A DNA stretch of 64,000 bases from MedAcidi-G1 sp002294285 (GTDB taxonomy: Bacteria > Actinomycetota > Acidimicrobiia > Acidimicrobiales > MedAcidi-G1), in contig CAXEUY010000001.1 in NCBI GenBank assembly GCA_963999645.1, positions 62,001-126,000 on the forward strand, given 5' to 3'. The notes under the pieces are model-generated. The model was not told the origin of the DNA, searched no databases, and was given only the letters and a program-made list of their open reading frames with translations. Both the position numbers and the translations under genes were made by a program. This document shows positions 17,601 to 27,096 of this stretch, piece by piece (within the stretch, counting starts at the first letter, position 1; the number at the start of each line of letters is the position of its first letter).

Positions 17601-18467
17601 ATGAAAAAATCCTTCTTTAAGATCTTGAAATTTTCAGTAGTTCCATTTGCGGTTCTTTGCCTGTTTAGTTGCGGCGGTTCCCAAGTCGCGATTGAGGTGG
17701 GTGAAACACAGATAGAGCGAAATGAATTAATTGACTGGAGTGGCAAACGAACAGGAATCGAAAACCCTGACACTCTAACGCTGCTGCAAACAGCTGATGA
17801 GTGGATACAAAATCAGGCTTTAGTCGATTTTTTGAATGAATACGGGGTTGAAGTAGAAAAAGAAGAGATAGATAGAGCAAGGAATCAACTTTTAGCGTCT
17901 GGCTTAAATGATTCAGATCCGCGATTAGATATGTACAGCGAATGGCAAGCTTTTCGGAATATTGCAGCACAGGGTGGCCCCGCAGTTCAACTGGCTTATG
18001 AAAGAAACAAAAATCTTCTTGGTCATGAACTTTGCACGAGTCATATTCTCACGAATACCAGACAGGAAGCAGTGGAGGTAATCAAACTTTTAGATTCTGG
18101 GCAAAGTTTTGAGGATTTAGCTCTAACATTTTCAACAGACCCAGGTTCAGGCAGCCAAGGTGGTTATCTCGGATGTGTCCCCTTGGGTGCATTTGTGCCT
18201 TCTTTTGAAAGGGCTGTACTCGGTGGTCTGAAAGTTTCGAAAGAACTATTAGATCCGGTGGGCAGTCAATTCGGTTTTCATGTGATACGTATCGACAAAA
18301 GGAGTCCGATTGAGCCAATGCTGTTCGAAGAACAAGACGAACGGATTTTTATGTCGATGATGCACCTTGCAACACTCACTCGAGAAATAGAGTTGGATCC
18401 CCGTTACGGCACTTGGGATCCGGTAATTGGACAAATAGTTCCCGTGCAGGTTTCGGAAAGTCCTTGA
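17601..18467 (+). CDS. PpiC/SurA-like peptidyl-prolyl isomerase lipoprotein
   Basis: A protein of 288 residues. The lipoprotein signal peptide ends in CLFSCGG, giving a lipidated Cys at position 24 (the lipobox has a bulky Phe at -2). A SurA-type N-terminal helical region is followed by a parvulin domain (CTSHILTNTRQEAVEVIKLL, FSTDPGSGSQGGYLG). It is predicted to fold exported proteins outside the membrane. ATG 17601 is preferred to the GTG at 17589. It lies between mfd and mazG, where many Actinobacteria carry a similar gene. Confidence 0.86.
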   Translation: MKKSFFKILKFSVVPFAVLCLFSCGGSQVAIEVGETQIERNELIDWSGKRTGIENPDTLTLLQTADEWIQNQALVDFLNEYGVEVEKEEIDRARNQLLASGLNDSDPRLDMYSEWQAFRNIAAQGGPAVQLAYERNKNLLGHELCTSHILTNTRQEAVEVIKLLDSGQSFEDLALTFSTDPGSGSQGGYLGCVPLGAFVPSFERAVLGGLKVSKELLDPVGSQFGFHVIRIDKRSPIEPMLFEEQDERIFMSMMHLATLTREIELDPRYGTWDPVIGQIVPVQVSESP

Positions 18468-18468
18468 T

Positions 18469-19887
18469 TTGAAACCTTCGCCTAAGGTGACAGTTATAGG
18501 TCTTGGACCAGGAGAACCCTCTCTGTGCAATTCGAGAACATTAGACCTGATTAATGAACATAGTTTTCGTTATGCAAGGACACTTAGGCATCCCTCTAGT
18601 GTGTTACTGGAAAACAAAGTTACCTCATTCGACCACTTGTACGAGTCTGCTGAATCCTTCGAAGACCTCTACAGAAATATTGTTACAGAGTTAATTAACT
18701 CTGCGAAAAAGAATGGAAAGATACTTTACGCAGTTCCCGGCTCGCCTTTTGTAGCTGAAAAAACAGTTCAATTACTCGCTGAACAAACCGAAGTAGAAGT
18801 TGAAGTAATCCCCAGTCTTTCCTTTATTGACCTGGTATGGAGCTGTTTAAATATTGACCCGATGGAAGCTGGAGTCAGGATTATAGATGCCCATAGATTC
18901 GCAATAGAAGCTGCAGGTGACTCAGGTCCGCTTCTAGTGACGCAGATCGATAGCGTTAACGTTCTAGCGGACATAGTTGCATCGGTTGACATCCCACCGG
19001 TTCAACCAGTGTTCATTTTGAAACATTTAGGTCTAGAAGACGAAATTATCCAAGAGTTGAAATGGGAGGATTTAATTGAAAACGTCGAGCCCGACCATTT
19101 AACTTCATGTTTTATTCCCCATTTGGAATCACCCATAGCATCCGAACTGCAGCAGTTCATCGAACTCGTAGCGACATTAAGACTTCAATGTCCCTGGGAT
19201 TCTGAACAAACCCATTCCTCGCTTACCTCGCATTTACTTGAAGAGACTTATGAAGTGTTGGAAGCCATCGAAAACTTTAATGAAGAAACAGGCGAAGGAT
19301 CTGATGACTTAGAAGAAGAACTTGGTGACTTGTTGTTTCAAGTCGTATTCCATTCGCGTATAGCGGCGGAGAATGGCAGATTCGATCTAGCTGATGTCAC
19401 AAACGGAATTTACGAGAAGCTTAAGAGACGACACCCTAAAATATTTGACATAAATCATCCAGCAGACTTTAAAGAAAACCAAAAAGCAGCTCACAAAAAA
19501 TGGGAAGAGATTAAGAAAAATGAGAAAAAACGAACTTCCATTCTGGACGGAGTGCCAGACAGCCTTCCAGCATTATCATATGCGCAGAAAATTTTCGAAA
19601 AGTCTCAAACCCTGGGTTTGACCGATGAAGAAATCGTGCTCAAAAAGGTCACTCCTGAAACCGACGAAGAGTTAGGGAGTATTATTCTAAATCTTGTTTT
19701 CTGGGCTGCGGAAAATGGTTACGAAGCTGAAAGAGCTCTAAGAGCAGCTAATAAAAGGTTTGTCACTTTCATACAAAACATTGAAACTGCTGCAACAGAT
19801 AAAAACATCGACTTGTTCTCTGCCGATAGTAAGACCAGAAAAATCCTGAAATCAGAGATAGAAAATCAAACATTAAAAGAGCTCTAA
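18469..19887 (+). CDS. mazG: tetrapyrrole methylase-like/MazG nucleoside triphosphate pyrophosphohydrolase fusion
   Basis: A two-domain protein of 472 residues, like B. subtilis YabN. Residues 1 to about 215 form a SAM-methylase fold (VTVIGLGPGEPSL, YAVPGSPFVAEKTV). Residues about 225-470 are MazG, with LRLQCPWDSEQTHSSLTSHL, EETYEVLEAIE and EEELGDLLFQVVFHSRIA carrying the metal-binding acidic cluster, plus a second degenerate helical half. MazG hydrolyses aberrant NTPs. It starts with TTG at 18469, one base after the previous stop, with GGAAAG upstream. Confidence 0.92.
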   Translation: MKPSPKVTVIGLGPGEPSLCNSRTLDLINEHSFRYARTLRHPSSVLLENKVTSFDHLYESAESFEDLYRNIVTELINSAKKNGKILYAVPGSPFVAEKTVQLLAEQTEVEVEVIPSLSFIDLVWSCLNIDPMEAGVRIIDAHRFAIEAAGDSGPLLVTQIDSVNVLADIVASVDIPPVQPVFILKHLGLEDEIIQELKWEDLIENVEPDHLTSCFIPHLESPIASELQQFIELVATLRLQCPWDSEQTHSSLTSHLLEETYEVLEAIENFNEETGEGSDDLEEELGDLLFQVVFHSRIAAENGRFDLADVTNGIYEKLKRRHPKIFDINHPADFKENQKAAHKKWEEIKKNEKKRTSILDGVPDSLPALSYAQKIFEKSQTLGLTDEEIVLKKVTPETDEELGSIILNLVFWAAENGYEAERALRAANKRFVTFIQNIETAATDKNIDLFSADSKTRKILKSEIENQTLKEL

Positions 19888-19923
19888 AAAAACCTATTGA
19901 AACTTTTTACATATTCTCCATAT

Positions 19924-19953
19924 TTGACAGGTTCATAAGGAGTAGTTTGGAAT
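19924..19953 (+). promoter_or_regulatory. candidate sigma-70-type promoter for eno
   Basis: The -35 box TTGACA (19924-19929) matches consensus exactly. After 18 bases the -10 candidate TGGAAT (19948-19953) matches TATAAT at four of six positions. It lies about 40 bases before the eno start, in the only sizeable gap in this part of the housekeeping block. This is sequence resemblance only. Confidence 0.35.
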
Positions 19954-19993
19954 AAGGAAAAGACTTACTACACAAAATTTTCAGGGAGTGATT

Positions 19994-21274
19994 GTGAGCA
20001 GGATTAAGTCGGTTTTTGGAAGACAGATAATAGATTCCCGTGGAAACCCCACCTTAGAGGTAGAGATTTCACTAGACAGCGGAGCATTTGGAGCAGCAAT
20101 GGTTCCAAGTGGAGCTTCAACCGGTCAATTTGAGGCAGTGGAACTTAGAGATGGTGATGAAGCTTGGTCGGGTAAAGGTGTAACTAAAGCCGTCAGTCAT
20201 GTAAATAATGAAATATCTGATGCGATTTTGGGTCTAGATGCCGCAGACCAGCGTGAGGTTGACCAGACAATGATTGACTTGGATGGAACTGACGACAAAA
20301 GCGGATTGGGTGCCAATGCCATTCTCGGAGTTTCTTTGGCAGTAGCCAGATCAGCGGCTCAAGACTCTGGAATTCCTCTTTATAAATACATTGGAGGAGC
20401 AAATGCCCACCTGTTGCCAGTGCCCATGTTCAATGTGATTAATGGAGGAATGCACGCTGATAACAATATTGATTTTCAGGAATTCATGATCATGCCTTTA
20501 GGGGCAGCATCATATAGAGAAGGATTGCAATGGGGAGTCGATGTTTATCACTCTTTAAAGTCTGTTTTGCAAGATAGAGGCATGTTGACAACAGTAGGAG
20601 ATGAAGGTGGTTTCGCTCCCAATCTTTCTTCAAATGAAGAAGCACTGCAGATACTTCTCGATGCAATAGAACGCTCTGGACTTACTCCAGGAGATGACAT
20701 TTCGTTGGCCCTTGATGTTGCATCAACAGAATTTTTTCAAGATGGGTTTTATAAAATTCAATCTGAAGGACTCTCTCTTAGTTCCGAAGAAATGGTTGAG
20801 TATCTTTCTTCACTGTGCAGCAAGTATCCAATTTGTTCTATAGAGGACGGCATGTCAGAAGAGGACTGGGATGGATGGCTAAAGCTAACTGAAGAATTAG
20901 GAGAGAAAACACAGTTGGTTGGCGATGATTTATTCGTCACCAACTCGCAGAGACTTGAACGCGGAATTGAAAATGGCATAGCTAATTCGATTTTGGTCAA
21001 GGTGAATCAGATAGGCACTCTAACTGAAACCTTAGAGGCTGTAGAAATCGCAATGAACGCTGGGTACACGGCGGTAATTTCACATCGTTCAGGAGAAACT
21101 GAAGACCACTTGATAGCGGATCTTGCTGTAGCCACAAATTGTGGACAGATAAAGGCAGGCGCTCCTGCGCGTAGTGATCGTGTAGCCAAATACAACCAAC
21201 TATTACGGATAGAAGAAATGTTAAGCGATTCAGCTTTCTATAAAGGAGAATCTGTGTTAGCTGGCAAAGGATGA
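19994..21274 (+). CDS. eno: enolase
   Basis: A glycolytic enzyme of 426 residues interconverting 2-phosphoglycerate and PEP. Signatures are GRQIIDSRGNPTLEVE, the catalytic-loop SGASTGQFEAVELRDGD, SIEDGMSEEDWDGW (Mg ligands), LVGDDLFVTN, ILVKVNQIGTLTETLEA (catalytic Lys) and SHRSGETED. AGGGAG lies 5 bases before GTG 19994; an in-frame GTG at 19988 lies inside that Shine-Dalgarno, so the later start is preferred. The stop overlaps ftsB as ATGA. Confidence 0.95.
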   Translation: MSRIKSVFGRQIIDSRGNPTLEVEISLDSGAFGAAMVPSGASTGQFEAVELRDGDEAWSGKGVTKAVSHVNNEISDAILGLDAADQREVDQTMIDLDGTDDKSGLGANAILGVSLAVARSAAQDSGIPLYKYIGGANAHLLPVPMFNVINGGMHADNNIDFQEFMIMPLGAASYREGLQWGVDVYHSLKSVLQDRGMLTTVGDEGGFAPNLSSNEEALQILLDAIERSGLTPGDDISLALDVASTEFFQDGFYKIQSEGLSLSSEEMVEYLSSLCSKYPICSIEDGMSEEDWDGWLKLTEELGEKTQLVGDDLFVTNSQRLERGIENGIANSILVKVNQIGTLTETLEAVEIAMNAGYTAVISHRSGETEDHLIADLAVATNCGQIKAGAPARSDRVAKYNQLLRIEEMLSDSAFYKGESVLAGKG

Positions 21275-21600
21275 CAAGGTCAATACTTCGACGCCTGGGT
21301 TACGTAAGTTTTTTTGCTTTTTGTTTAGCCTCTCTAATGTTGCTAGGGATAATCCCAATACAAGAGTGGTTTGACGTGAGAGACACAAAGGAAGAACTGC
21401 TTGTCGAACTTAAAGAAATCGAAGAGTTGAATGAGTCATACAGAATTTCTATAGATGCTTTGAATACCGACGAGGAGATAGAGAGAATTGCGAGAGAGGA
21501 ACACAGTCTTATCAAACCACATGAAGAGGCTTATTATGTTGTTCCGATTTCGGAAGAAGAGACGCGCATACCCGGCGTTTGGCCTTTTCAAGAAAGCTGA
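21271..21600 (+). CDS. ftsB: septum formation initiator, FtsB/DivIC family
   Basis: A small membrane protein of 109 residues. It has a basic N-terminus, one transmembrane helix (residues about 10-30), then a coiled coil (VRDTKEELLVELKEIEELNE) and the DivIC-type IERIAREEHSLIKPHEEAYY segment. It belongs to the divisome and bridges FtsL/FtsQ. It overlaps eno by ATGA, the eno-ftsB pairing common in bacteria. The synteny with DUF501-ppx is interrupted immediately after it. Confidence 0.9.
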   Translation: MTRSILRRLGYVSFFAFCLASLMLLGIIPIQEWFDVRDTKEELLVELKEIEELNESYRISIDALNTDEEIERIAREEHSLIKPHEEAYYVVPISEEETRIPGVWPFQES

Positions 21601-21696
21601 CGATAGAACTATTTTTCGGTCTAAAATATTGCTCTGACTGAAACACTAAATCGCCATCGGGCTACAGTCTTGTTAGAAAATAACAGGAGAAATTAA

Positions 21697-23982
21697 ATGA
21701 GTATTTTAGGTAACCGCGTACTTAGAAGAGAAGATGTTGGATTTTTAACTGAAGGAGCCTGTTATACGGACGATTTGAACGAACCTGCCCTCGAAGGTGC
21801 ACTTTTTGTAACTTACGTACGTTCGATAATGGCGCACGCAAAGATTGTTGTAGATGCTTCAGAAGCAGCAGCTATGCCGGGAGTAGCAGGAGTCTTTACT
21901 GCAGCTGATTTAGATGGACCAACTATTCTACAGGGCCAGGTACCAATGTTCCCGGAGCCAATGTTGAATAGACCGATACTGGCTACTGACACAGTTCGAT
22001 TTGTTGGGGAATGTATAGCAGTAATACTAAGTGAAACCCCTGAAACAGGCGCAGATGCCGCTGAAGCAGTCTCTGTAGACTACGAACCTTTACCGGTTGT
22101 CGTAGACATGGAAGAAGCAGCAACCGATTCAGTCGTAATATATGACGAAGTTGGAACGAATATAGCTGTTGATTTTTCTGCATTAGGTATGGCTACTGGA
22201 ATTACAGACGATTCTTTTTTTGGTGATTGCGAAGTTGTAGTAAGCGGTCGCGTTGCGCACCAGAGAACAGCCCCAGCTCCTTTGGAGCCACGTTCAACCG
22301 CAGCTACATGGGAAGGCGATAAGGCAATTATGTGGATGTCAAACCAGGCTCCACACGGGGTCAAGGGGGCACTCGAGCCTCTTTATGCTGAACAAGCAAA
22401 AGGAGGGTTTCAAATAATTGTTCCAGATGTCGGCGGTGGCTTTGGTGGAAAAATCCCCCCGTATCCTGAAGACGCCCTACTCCCATGGCTTTCAGCAAAA
22501 GCGGGAAAGCCCGTCCGTTGGTTTGAAACCAGGACCGAGAACCTTTTAGCTATGGGTCCGGGTCGCGCCCACGTTCATCGATTTACTATTGGAGGTAGTA
22601 AAGACGGAAATATCACACACTATCGTCTTGAAGTGCTAGCTGATTCTGGTGCTTATACTCGCCTCGGTGCTTTTCTGCCTATGTTTACACTGATAATGAG
22701 TTCAGGTGTTTATGATATTCCTCATATAGAGACGGGAGCGCGTAGCGTCGTCACCAATACAACTCCGACTGAGGCGTACCGCGGAGCGGGTAGACCTGAA
22801 GCAGCATTAACTATTGAAAGAGCAGTTGATATGTTCGCTGGTGAAATTGGAATGGATCCAGCAGACATAAGAAGAAAGAACTATCTAAAGGCTGCAGATT
22901 TTCCAGTTTCTACTGCTGTTGGAACAGAATATGACAGCGGTGATTATGAAAAGAGTTTAGAGCTAGCACTTGATGCAGCGGGTTATTCAGACTTAAGGGA
23001 TGAGCAAACTAGACGTAGAGATAATGGGGAAGTTGTTCAACTGGGAATAGGTATAGCAACTTATGTAGAGATTACGGCAGGTCCTGCACCAGGAGGGGCT
23101 GAGTACGGAAAAGTGGAAATTACTCCACAAGGAAAGGCGCGTGTTTATTCTGGCTCTTTATCACATGGACAAAGTCATCAGACCACTTTCGCAATGATCG
23201 CAGCGGACCAACTAGGAATGGATATCGAAGATATAGAACTTGTTCAAGGTGATACAGATCAAGTTTCAGAAGGTGTTGGAACATTCGGATCCCGATCAAC
23301 GCAATTAGGAGGTTCTTCAATACATCGCGCTGCGGGTCAGGTGGTTGAGTCGGCGAAACAGATTGCCGCCGATTTGCTTGAAGCTAATGTGGATGACATT
23401 GTTCTGGATCAGGCAAATGGAACTTTCCATGTTTCAGGAACTCCATCAGTTAATAAGACGTGGGCAGAGATAGCAGAAGAAGCAGATGATCTATCTTCAG
23501 AATCAAATGAGCAGACTAAGTGCAGCTACCCATTCGGTACCCATATAGCAGTTGTAGAAATTGATACCGAGACTGGTGGGGTAACTCTTGACAGGATGAT
23601 CACGTGTGATGATGCTGGGACAATAATCAACCCTATGATCGTGGAAGGTCAAAGACATGGAGGGATAGCGCAAGGAGTTGCTCAAGCTTTAACAGAGGAA
23701 GTTTCCTATGACGCGGATGGTAATCCGCAGTCAGCAAACTTTGCAGATTATGGAATAATTTCGATGGCAGAGTTGCCATCTTTTGAACTGGTTCCAATGG
23801 AAACACCAACCCCTAATAACCCGCTTGGTTGTAAGGGGATAGGAGAATCTGGCGCTATTGGAGCTACTCCTGCGGTTGCAAATGCAGTTGTGGATGGATT
23901 GAGTCATTTTGGGGTAACAAACATTGATTTGCCAGTTAGTTCTCTAAGAGTCTGGGAAGCTATCCAAGAACAAAAGAACTGA
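21697..23982 (+). CDS. coxL: molybdenum hydroxylase large subunit, form II CO dehydrogenase-like
   Basis: A xanthine-dehydrogenase-family catalytic subunit of 761 residues. Mo-cofactor motifs seen are VPDVGGGFGGKIPPYPED, LSHGQSHQTTF and GCKGIGESGAIG (catalytic Glu). The active-site loop reads A360-YRGAGR, the form II signature; form I CoxL, the proven CO oxidiser, has AYRCSFR with a Cu/S-binding Cys. CO as substrate is therefore uncertain; another small aldehyde, purine or aromatic is possible. AGGAG lies 7 bases before the ATG. Partner subunits CoxS and CoxM are 2.7 kb downstream, after an ABC exporter. Confidence 0.88.
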   Translation: MSILGNRVLRREDVGFLTEGACYTDDLNEPALEGALFVTYVRSIMAHAKIVVDASEAAAMPGVAGVFTAADLDGPTILQGQVPMFPEPMLNRPILATDTVRFVGECIAVILSETPETGADAAEAVSVDYEPLPVVVDMEEAATDSVVIYDEVGTNIAVDFSALGMATGITDDSFFGDCEVVVSGRVAHQRTAPAPLEPRSTAATWEGDKAIMWMSNQAPHGVKGALEPLYAEQAKGGFQIIVPDVGGGFGGKIPPYPEDALLPWLSAKAGKPVRWFETRTENLLAMGPGRAHVHRFTIGGSKDGNITHYRLEVLADSGAYTRLGAFLPMFTLIMSSGVYDIPHIETGARSVVTNTTPTEAYRGAGRPEAALTIERAVDMFAGEIGMDPADIRRKNYLKAADFPVSTAVGTEYDSGDYEKSLELALDAAGYSDLRDEQTRRRDNGEVVQLGIGIATYVEITAGPAPGGAEYGKVEITPQGKARVYSGSLSHGQSHQTTFAMIAADQLGMDIEDIELVQGDTDQVSEGVGTFGSRSTQLGGSSIHRAAGQVVESAKQIAADLLEANVDDIVLDQANGTFHVSGTPSVNKTWAEIAEEADDLSSESNEQTKCSYPFGTHIAVVEIDTETGGVTLDRMITCDDAGTIINPMIVEGQRHGGIAQGVAQALTEEVSYDADGNPQSANFADYGIISMAELPSFELVPMETPTPNNPLGCKGIGESGAIGATPAVANAVVDGLSHFGVTNIDLPVSSLRVWEAIQEQKN

Positions 23983-23994
23983 AAATTATTTACC

Positions 23995-24948
23995 GTGAAC
24001 ACTGTCATAGAAACGCGCGACCTTGTACGAAGGTTTGGGGAGATAGTCGCAGTAGATGGCATCAATTTAAGTGTCAGTGAAGGGCAAGTTTTTGGCTTTC
24101 TAGGGCCGAATGGAGCTGGCAAATCAACAGCCATCAGGATGCTCACAACCCTATTGCACCCAACTTCTGGAGAGGTTTATGTGTCAGGGTTCAACGTTGT
24201 CACTGAAGCGGCTGCTGTGCGGAGATTAATTGGTGTTGCCCTTCAGGATGCGGCAATCGATCCATTGATGACTGCAAATGAACTGATCAGACTACAAGCA
24301 GTCTTGCATGGAATTACCCGATCTGAAGCGAAGAAAAGGGGCGGTGAACTGCTTGAACGCGTTGGATTGTCAGGAGCGGCTAGTAGACGTGTAAGCACTT
24401 TTTCAGGAGGTATGAGGCGACGTCTTGATTTGGCTTTATCTTTGATCCACGAACCTAGAATCCTTTTCTTAGATGAACCAACTACAGGTCTTGACCCTAC
24501 GAGTCGCGAGGCACTCTGGAATGAAGTGAAGCGTTTAAACACTGAATTAGGAACCACTGTTTTTTTGACTACCCAGTATTTAGAAGAAGCAGATCAGCTA
24601 GCTCACGAAATAGCGATTATTGATGCTGGAAGGATCGCACGTCAAGGCATTCCAAAGGAACTGAAAGAAAACATTAGTTCTCCCACCTTACGTGTCGATA
24701 TTGAAGAAGTGGATAGAGCAAGGGCGCAGATTGTTTTGGATTCTTTTGGTGAGAGAAGGCCTGCTAGAGAAGGACGTCTAGCCGTAGGGTTGGATGGGGG
24801 AGCAACCCGGTTGGCGGAAGTTGTAAGAGCGTTTGATGAAGCGGGGATTTCAGTAGAGCATCTTGAGTTGGATGCTCCTAGTCTCGATGATGTTTTCGCT
24901 GAAGCGACAGGCAGAAGACTAGAAGGCGTTGGGGAGGAGAATGAATAG
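23995..24948 (+). CDS. ABC-2 type exporter ATP-binding protein (DrrA-like)
   Basis: An ATPase of 317 residues: Walker A GPNGAGKSTAIRML, Q-loop VALQDAAIDPLMTANE, signature FSGGMRRRLDLALSL, Walker B ILFLDEPTTGLDP and H-loop-region TTQYLEEADQL. The C-terminal extension (LDAPSLDDVFAEATG) is typical of daunorubicin-resistance type ATPases. It starts at GTG 12 bases after the coxL stop and overlaps the next permease. Its place between the large and small subunits of the Mo enzyme suggests co-expression; the substrate is unknown. Confidence 0.9.
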   Translation: MNTVIETRDLVRRFGEIVAVDGINLSVSEGQVFGFLGPNGAGKSTAIRMLTTLLHPTSGEVYVSGFNVVTEAAAVRRLIGVALQDAAIDPLMTANELIRLQAVLHGITRSEAKKRGGELLERVGLSGAASRRVSTFSGGMRRRLDLALSLIHEPRILFLDEPTTGLDPTSREALWNEVKRLNTELGTTVFLTTQYLEEADQLAHEIAIIDAGRIARQGIPKELKENISSPTLRVDIEEVDRARAQIVLDSFGERRPAREGRLAVGLDGGATRLAEVVRAFDEAGISVEHLELDAPSLDDVFAEATGRRLEGVGEENE

Positions 24949-25753
24949 GGTCGATACGACTGCTTCTTCGAAAGTAATCAAAAAATTCTCTTCTCAAACA
25001 TTTATTCTGGCTCAACGTTCTTTAATAAGTGAATTAAGACAGCTCGCTACTGTTTTACCGGGTTTGCTATTTCCGTTACTTCTGGCTTTTACATATACGG
25101 AACAATTTGAACGAGTCCTAAGTCTTCCGGGATTTCCAGAGGTTGATTCTTTTCTTGATTTTCTCCTCCCAGCCACAGTCCTGCAAATGGTTTCATTCGG
25201 TGCAAGTAATTCAGGAACGGAGTTGGCACTAGATATCGAAAACGGTTTTATGGACCGGCTACTAGCTTCACCGGTAGCGAGAGTGCCTGTTCTGATCGGT
25301 AGAGTTGCAGGTTCAGCTCTTTTGGCTGGAATCAAGACTGTCATTATAATTTTGGTATTTTTAGCTGCTGGCGCTCAGATATCTAGTGGGTTGGCCGGCT
25401 TTATTGTCTTGACACTGTCTGCGTGTCTTCTCGTTGTCGTTATCGGTGGGTTAAGTCAAATATTAGCAATTAGGTCGGGTTCTCAAGAAGTAGTGGGAGC
25501 CACATTTCCACTTATATTTGTGATGATTTTTATGAGTTCAGCTTTTTTCCCAACAGAACTAATGAGTGGATGGTTTAAACAACTAGCTGAATTCAACCCA
25601 ATAACGTGGATAATTGACCCTCTTAGAAGGTTGATGATCGTGGGTTGGTCATGGTCCGATGCTGTTACTGCTTTGGGTATTTTATTGTTGGGGGCTGTTC
25701 TGGTAACAGGTGCTTCAGTTCGGACTCTTCATAAGAAACTGGGGCGACCATGA
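24941..25753 (+). CDS. ABC-2 type permease, first
   Basis: A membrane protein of 270 residues with six predicted helices and the ABC-2/DrrB pattern (GFMDRLLASPVARVPVLIGR, FSSAFFPTE-like FMSSAFFPTELM, FNPITWIIDPLR). ATG 24941 is preceded by GGAGG three bases upstream and lies inside the ATPase gene end; an alternative TTG start is at 24929. It ends in an ATGA overlap with the second permease, so the two probably form a heterodimer with the DrrA-like ATPase. Confidence 0.87.
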   Translation: MNRVDTTASSKVIKKFSSQTFILAQRSLISELRQLATVLPGLLFPLLLAFTYTEQFERVLSLPGFPEVDSFLDFLLPATVLQMVSFGASNSGTELALDIENGFMDRLLASPVARVPVLIGRVAGSALLAGIKTVIIILVFLAAGAQISSGLAGFIVLTLSACLLVVVIGGLSQILAIRSGSQEVVGATFPLIFVMIFMSSAFFPTELMSGWFKQLAEFNPITWIIDPLRRLMIVGWSWSDAVTALGILLLGAVLVTGASVRTLHKKLGRP

Positions 25754-26547
25754 ACACACAAGTGTCGCTTAAAAACGTAAACGGTGTTTCCTTATCGGTC
25801 GCTATGGCGGTTTGCCGAAGAGGCATTTTAAGAGTGGTGAGCAGGCCAACTTTATTGCTGCCTATTATCTTCATGCCAGTGATAATGTTGATCAGCTTTA
25901 CAGGCGCTTTTGGATCATTGACAAGAATTGAAGGCTATGGAAGCGAAAATATTTACGACTGGATGGCCCCATACGTGGCCTTACAAGGTTCAGTTTTTGC
26001 GGGTGTTTTCGGCTCTGCATCTACAGCAGAAGATTTTGAAACTGGGTTTTTTGACCGTCTTCTTTTAACACCAGGTAGTCGCAGTTCAATTTTGTTAGGC
26101 ACCGTGATGGTCAGCGCCATCCGCTCGTTATTCCCTACATTAGGAGTTGTTATCGTAGCTCTGCTAGGAGGTTTGAATCTTTCAGGCGGACTCCCAGCAA
26201 TATTATTTTTATTTGTGGCTTCTGCACTTATGGCTTCGGTTTTCTGCCTTTTTAGTCTTGCGATCGTCTACCGCTTTAAAACTATTCGTTCCTTGATGAT
26301 CGTTCAGCTAGTTGCATTCACCAGTTTTTTTATGACCATTGGTCAAGTTCCTATAGAGTTTATGACCGGATGGTTACATCAAGTCGCGCGATTTAACCCA
26401 ATAACAAATGTATTACGTTTTGCTAGACAAGGTTTTCTTGAGGGGATTACTTGGGAAGTGACTTGGCCAGGTTTAATAGTCTTCGCTGCCGCTAATGCCG
26501 TCGGCGCTGTTTTAGCTTTCCAATCTTTACGGCGGATAGGTTCATAG
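25750..26547 (+). CDS. ABC-2 type permease, second
   Basis: A protein of 265 residues, six helices, homologous to the preceding permease (FETGFFDRLLLTPGSRSSIL, EFMTGWLHQVARFNPITNVL). The ATGA overlap with its partner implies coupled translation. Together with the ATPase it makes a complete export system of the drug/lipid type. It is followed by an 87-base gap containing a short direct repeat AGATCTGG before coxS. Confidence 0.87.
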   Translation: MNTQVSLKNVNGVSLSVAMAVCRRGILRVVSRPTLLLPIIFMPVIMLISFTGAFGSLTRIEGYGSENIYDWMAPYVALQGSVFAGVFGSASTAEDFETGFFDRLLLTPGSRSSILLGTVMVSAIRSLFPTLGVVIVALLGGLNLSGGLPAILFLFVASALMASVFCLFSLAIVYRFKTIRSLMIVQLVAFTSFFMTIGQVPIEFMTGWLHQVARFNPITNVLRFARQGFLEGITWEVTWPGLIVFAAANAVGAVLAFQSLRRIGS

Positions 26548-26634
26548 ATTAAGAAAGGGGCTAACTTTGAGAGTATTATTAAGTTCAGTAATGAGATCTG
26601 GAGATCTGGGAAAGTTACATAGAAGGGGAAATCG

Positions 26635-27096
26635 TTGAAAGTTTCTATGACAATTAATGGAACGGAAGTTTCATCAGATGTTGAGCCTAGGACCCTCCTG
26701 GTTCACTTCATAAGAGAGCAAGCCAGCTTAAAAGGAACAAATATAGGATGCGATTCCTCTTCATGCGGAGCTTGCACAATTCATTTAAATGGGGAATCAG
26801 TTAAGTCATGTACGGTCTTGGCTGCCCAAGCAGATGGGCAAGAAGTCACAACTATTGAAGGTTTAGCAGACGGAGAAACCTTGCATCCGATGCAAGAAGC
26901 TTTTAGAGAGTGCCATGCACTTCAGTGCGGATACTGCACCCCCGGAATGGTTATGGCGGCTATATCACTTTTGGATGAAGTACCCAATCCAACAGAGTTG
27001 GAAGTACGTGAAGGTTTAGAAGGAAATCTCTGTCGTTGCACCGGATATCACAACATCGTAAAGGCAGTTCTTCAGGCCAGTGGAAGTCAGTCATGA
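26635..27096 (+). CDS. coxS: molybdenum hydroxylase small [2Fe-2S] subunit
   Basis: An iron-sulfur subunit of 153 residues passing electrons between Mo cofactor and FAD. The plant-type 2Fe-2S cluster ligands are C39, C44, C47 and C59; the second cluster ligands are C98, C101, C133 and C135 in CGYCTPG and NLCRCTGYHN. The TTG start is supported by AAGGGG 7 bases upstream and gives the usual KVSMTING opening. It ends in an ATGA overlap with coxM. Confidence 0.93.
   Translation: MKVSMTINGTEVSSDVEPRTLLVHFIREQASLKGTNIGCDSSSCGACTIHLNGESVKSCTVLAAQADGQEVTTIEGLADGETLHPMQEAFRECHALQCGYCTPGMVMAAISLLDEVPNPTELEVREGLEGNLCRCTGYHNIVKAVLQASGSQS

Noticed and set aside
26548..26634. Riboswitch or strong promoter before coxS
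   Set aside because: Only a short AGATCTGG direct repeat and weak promoter-like words are visible; no stable fold or consensus boxes.
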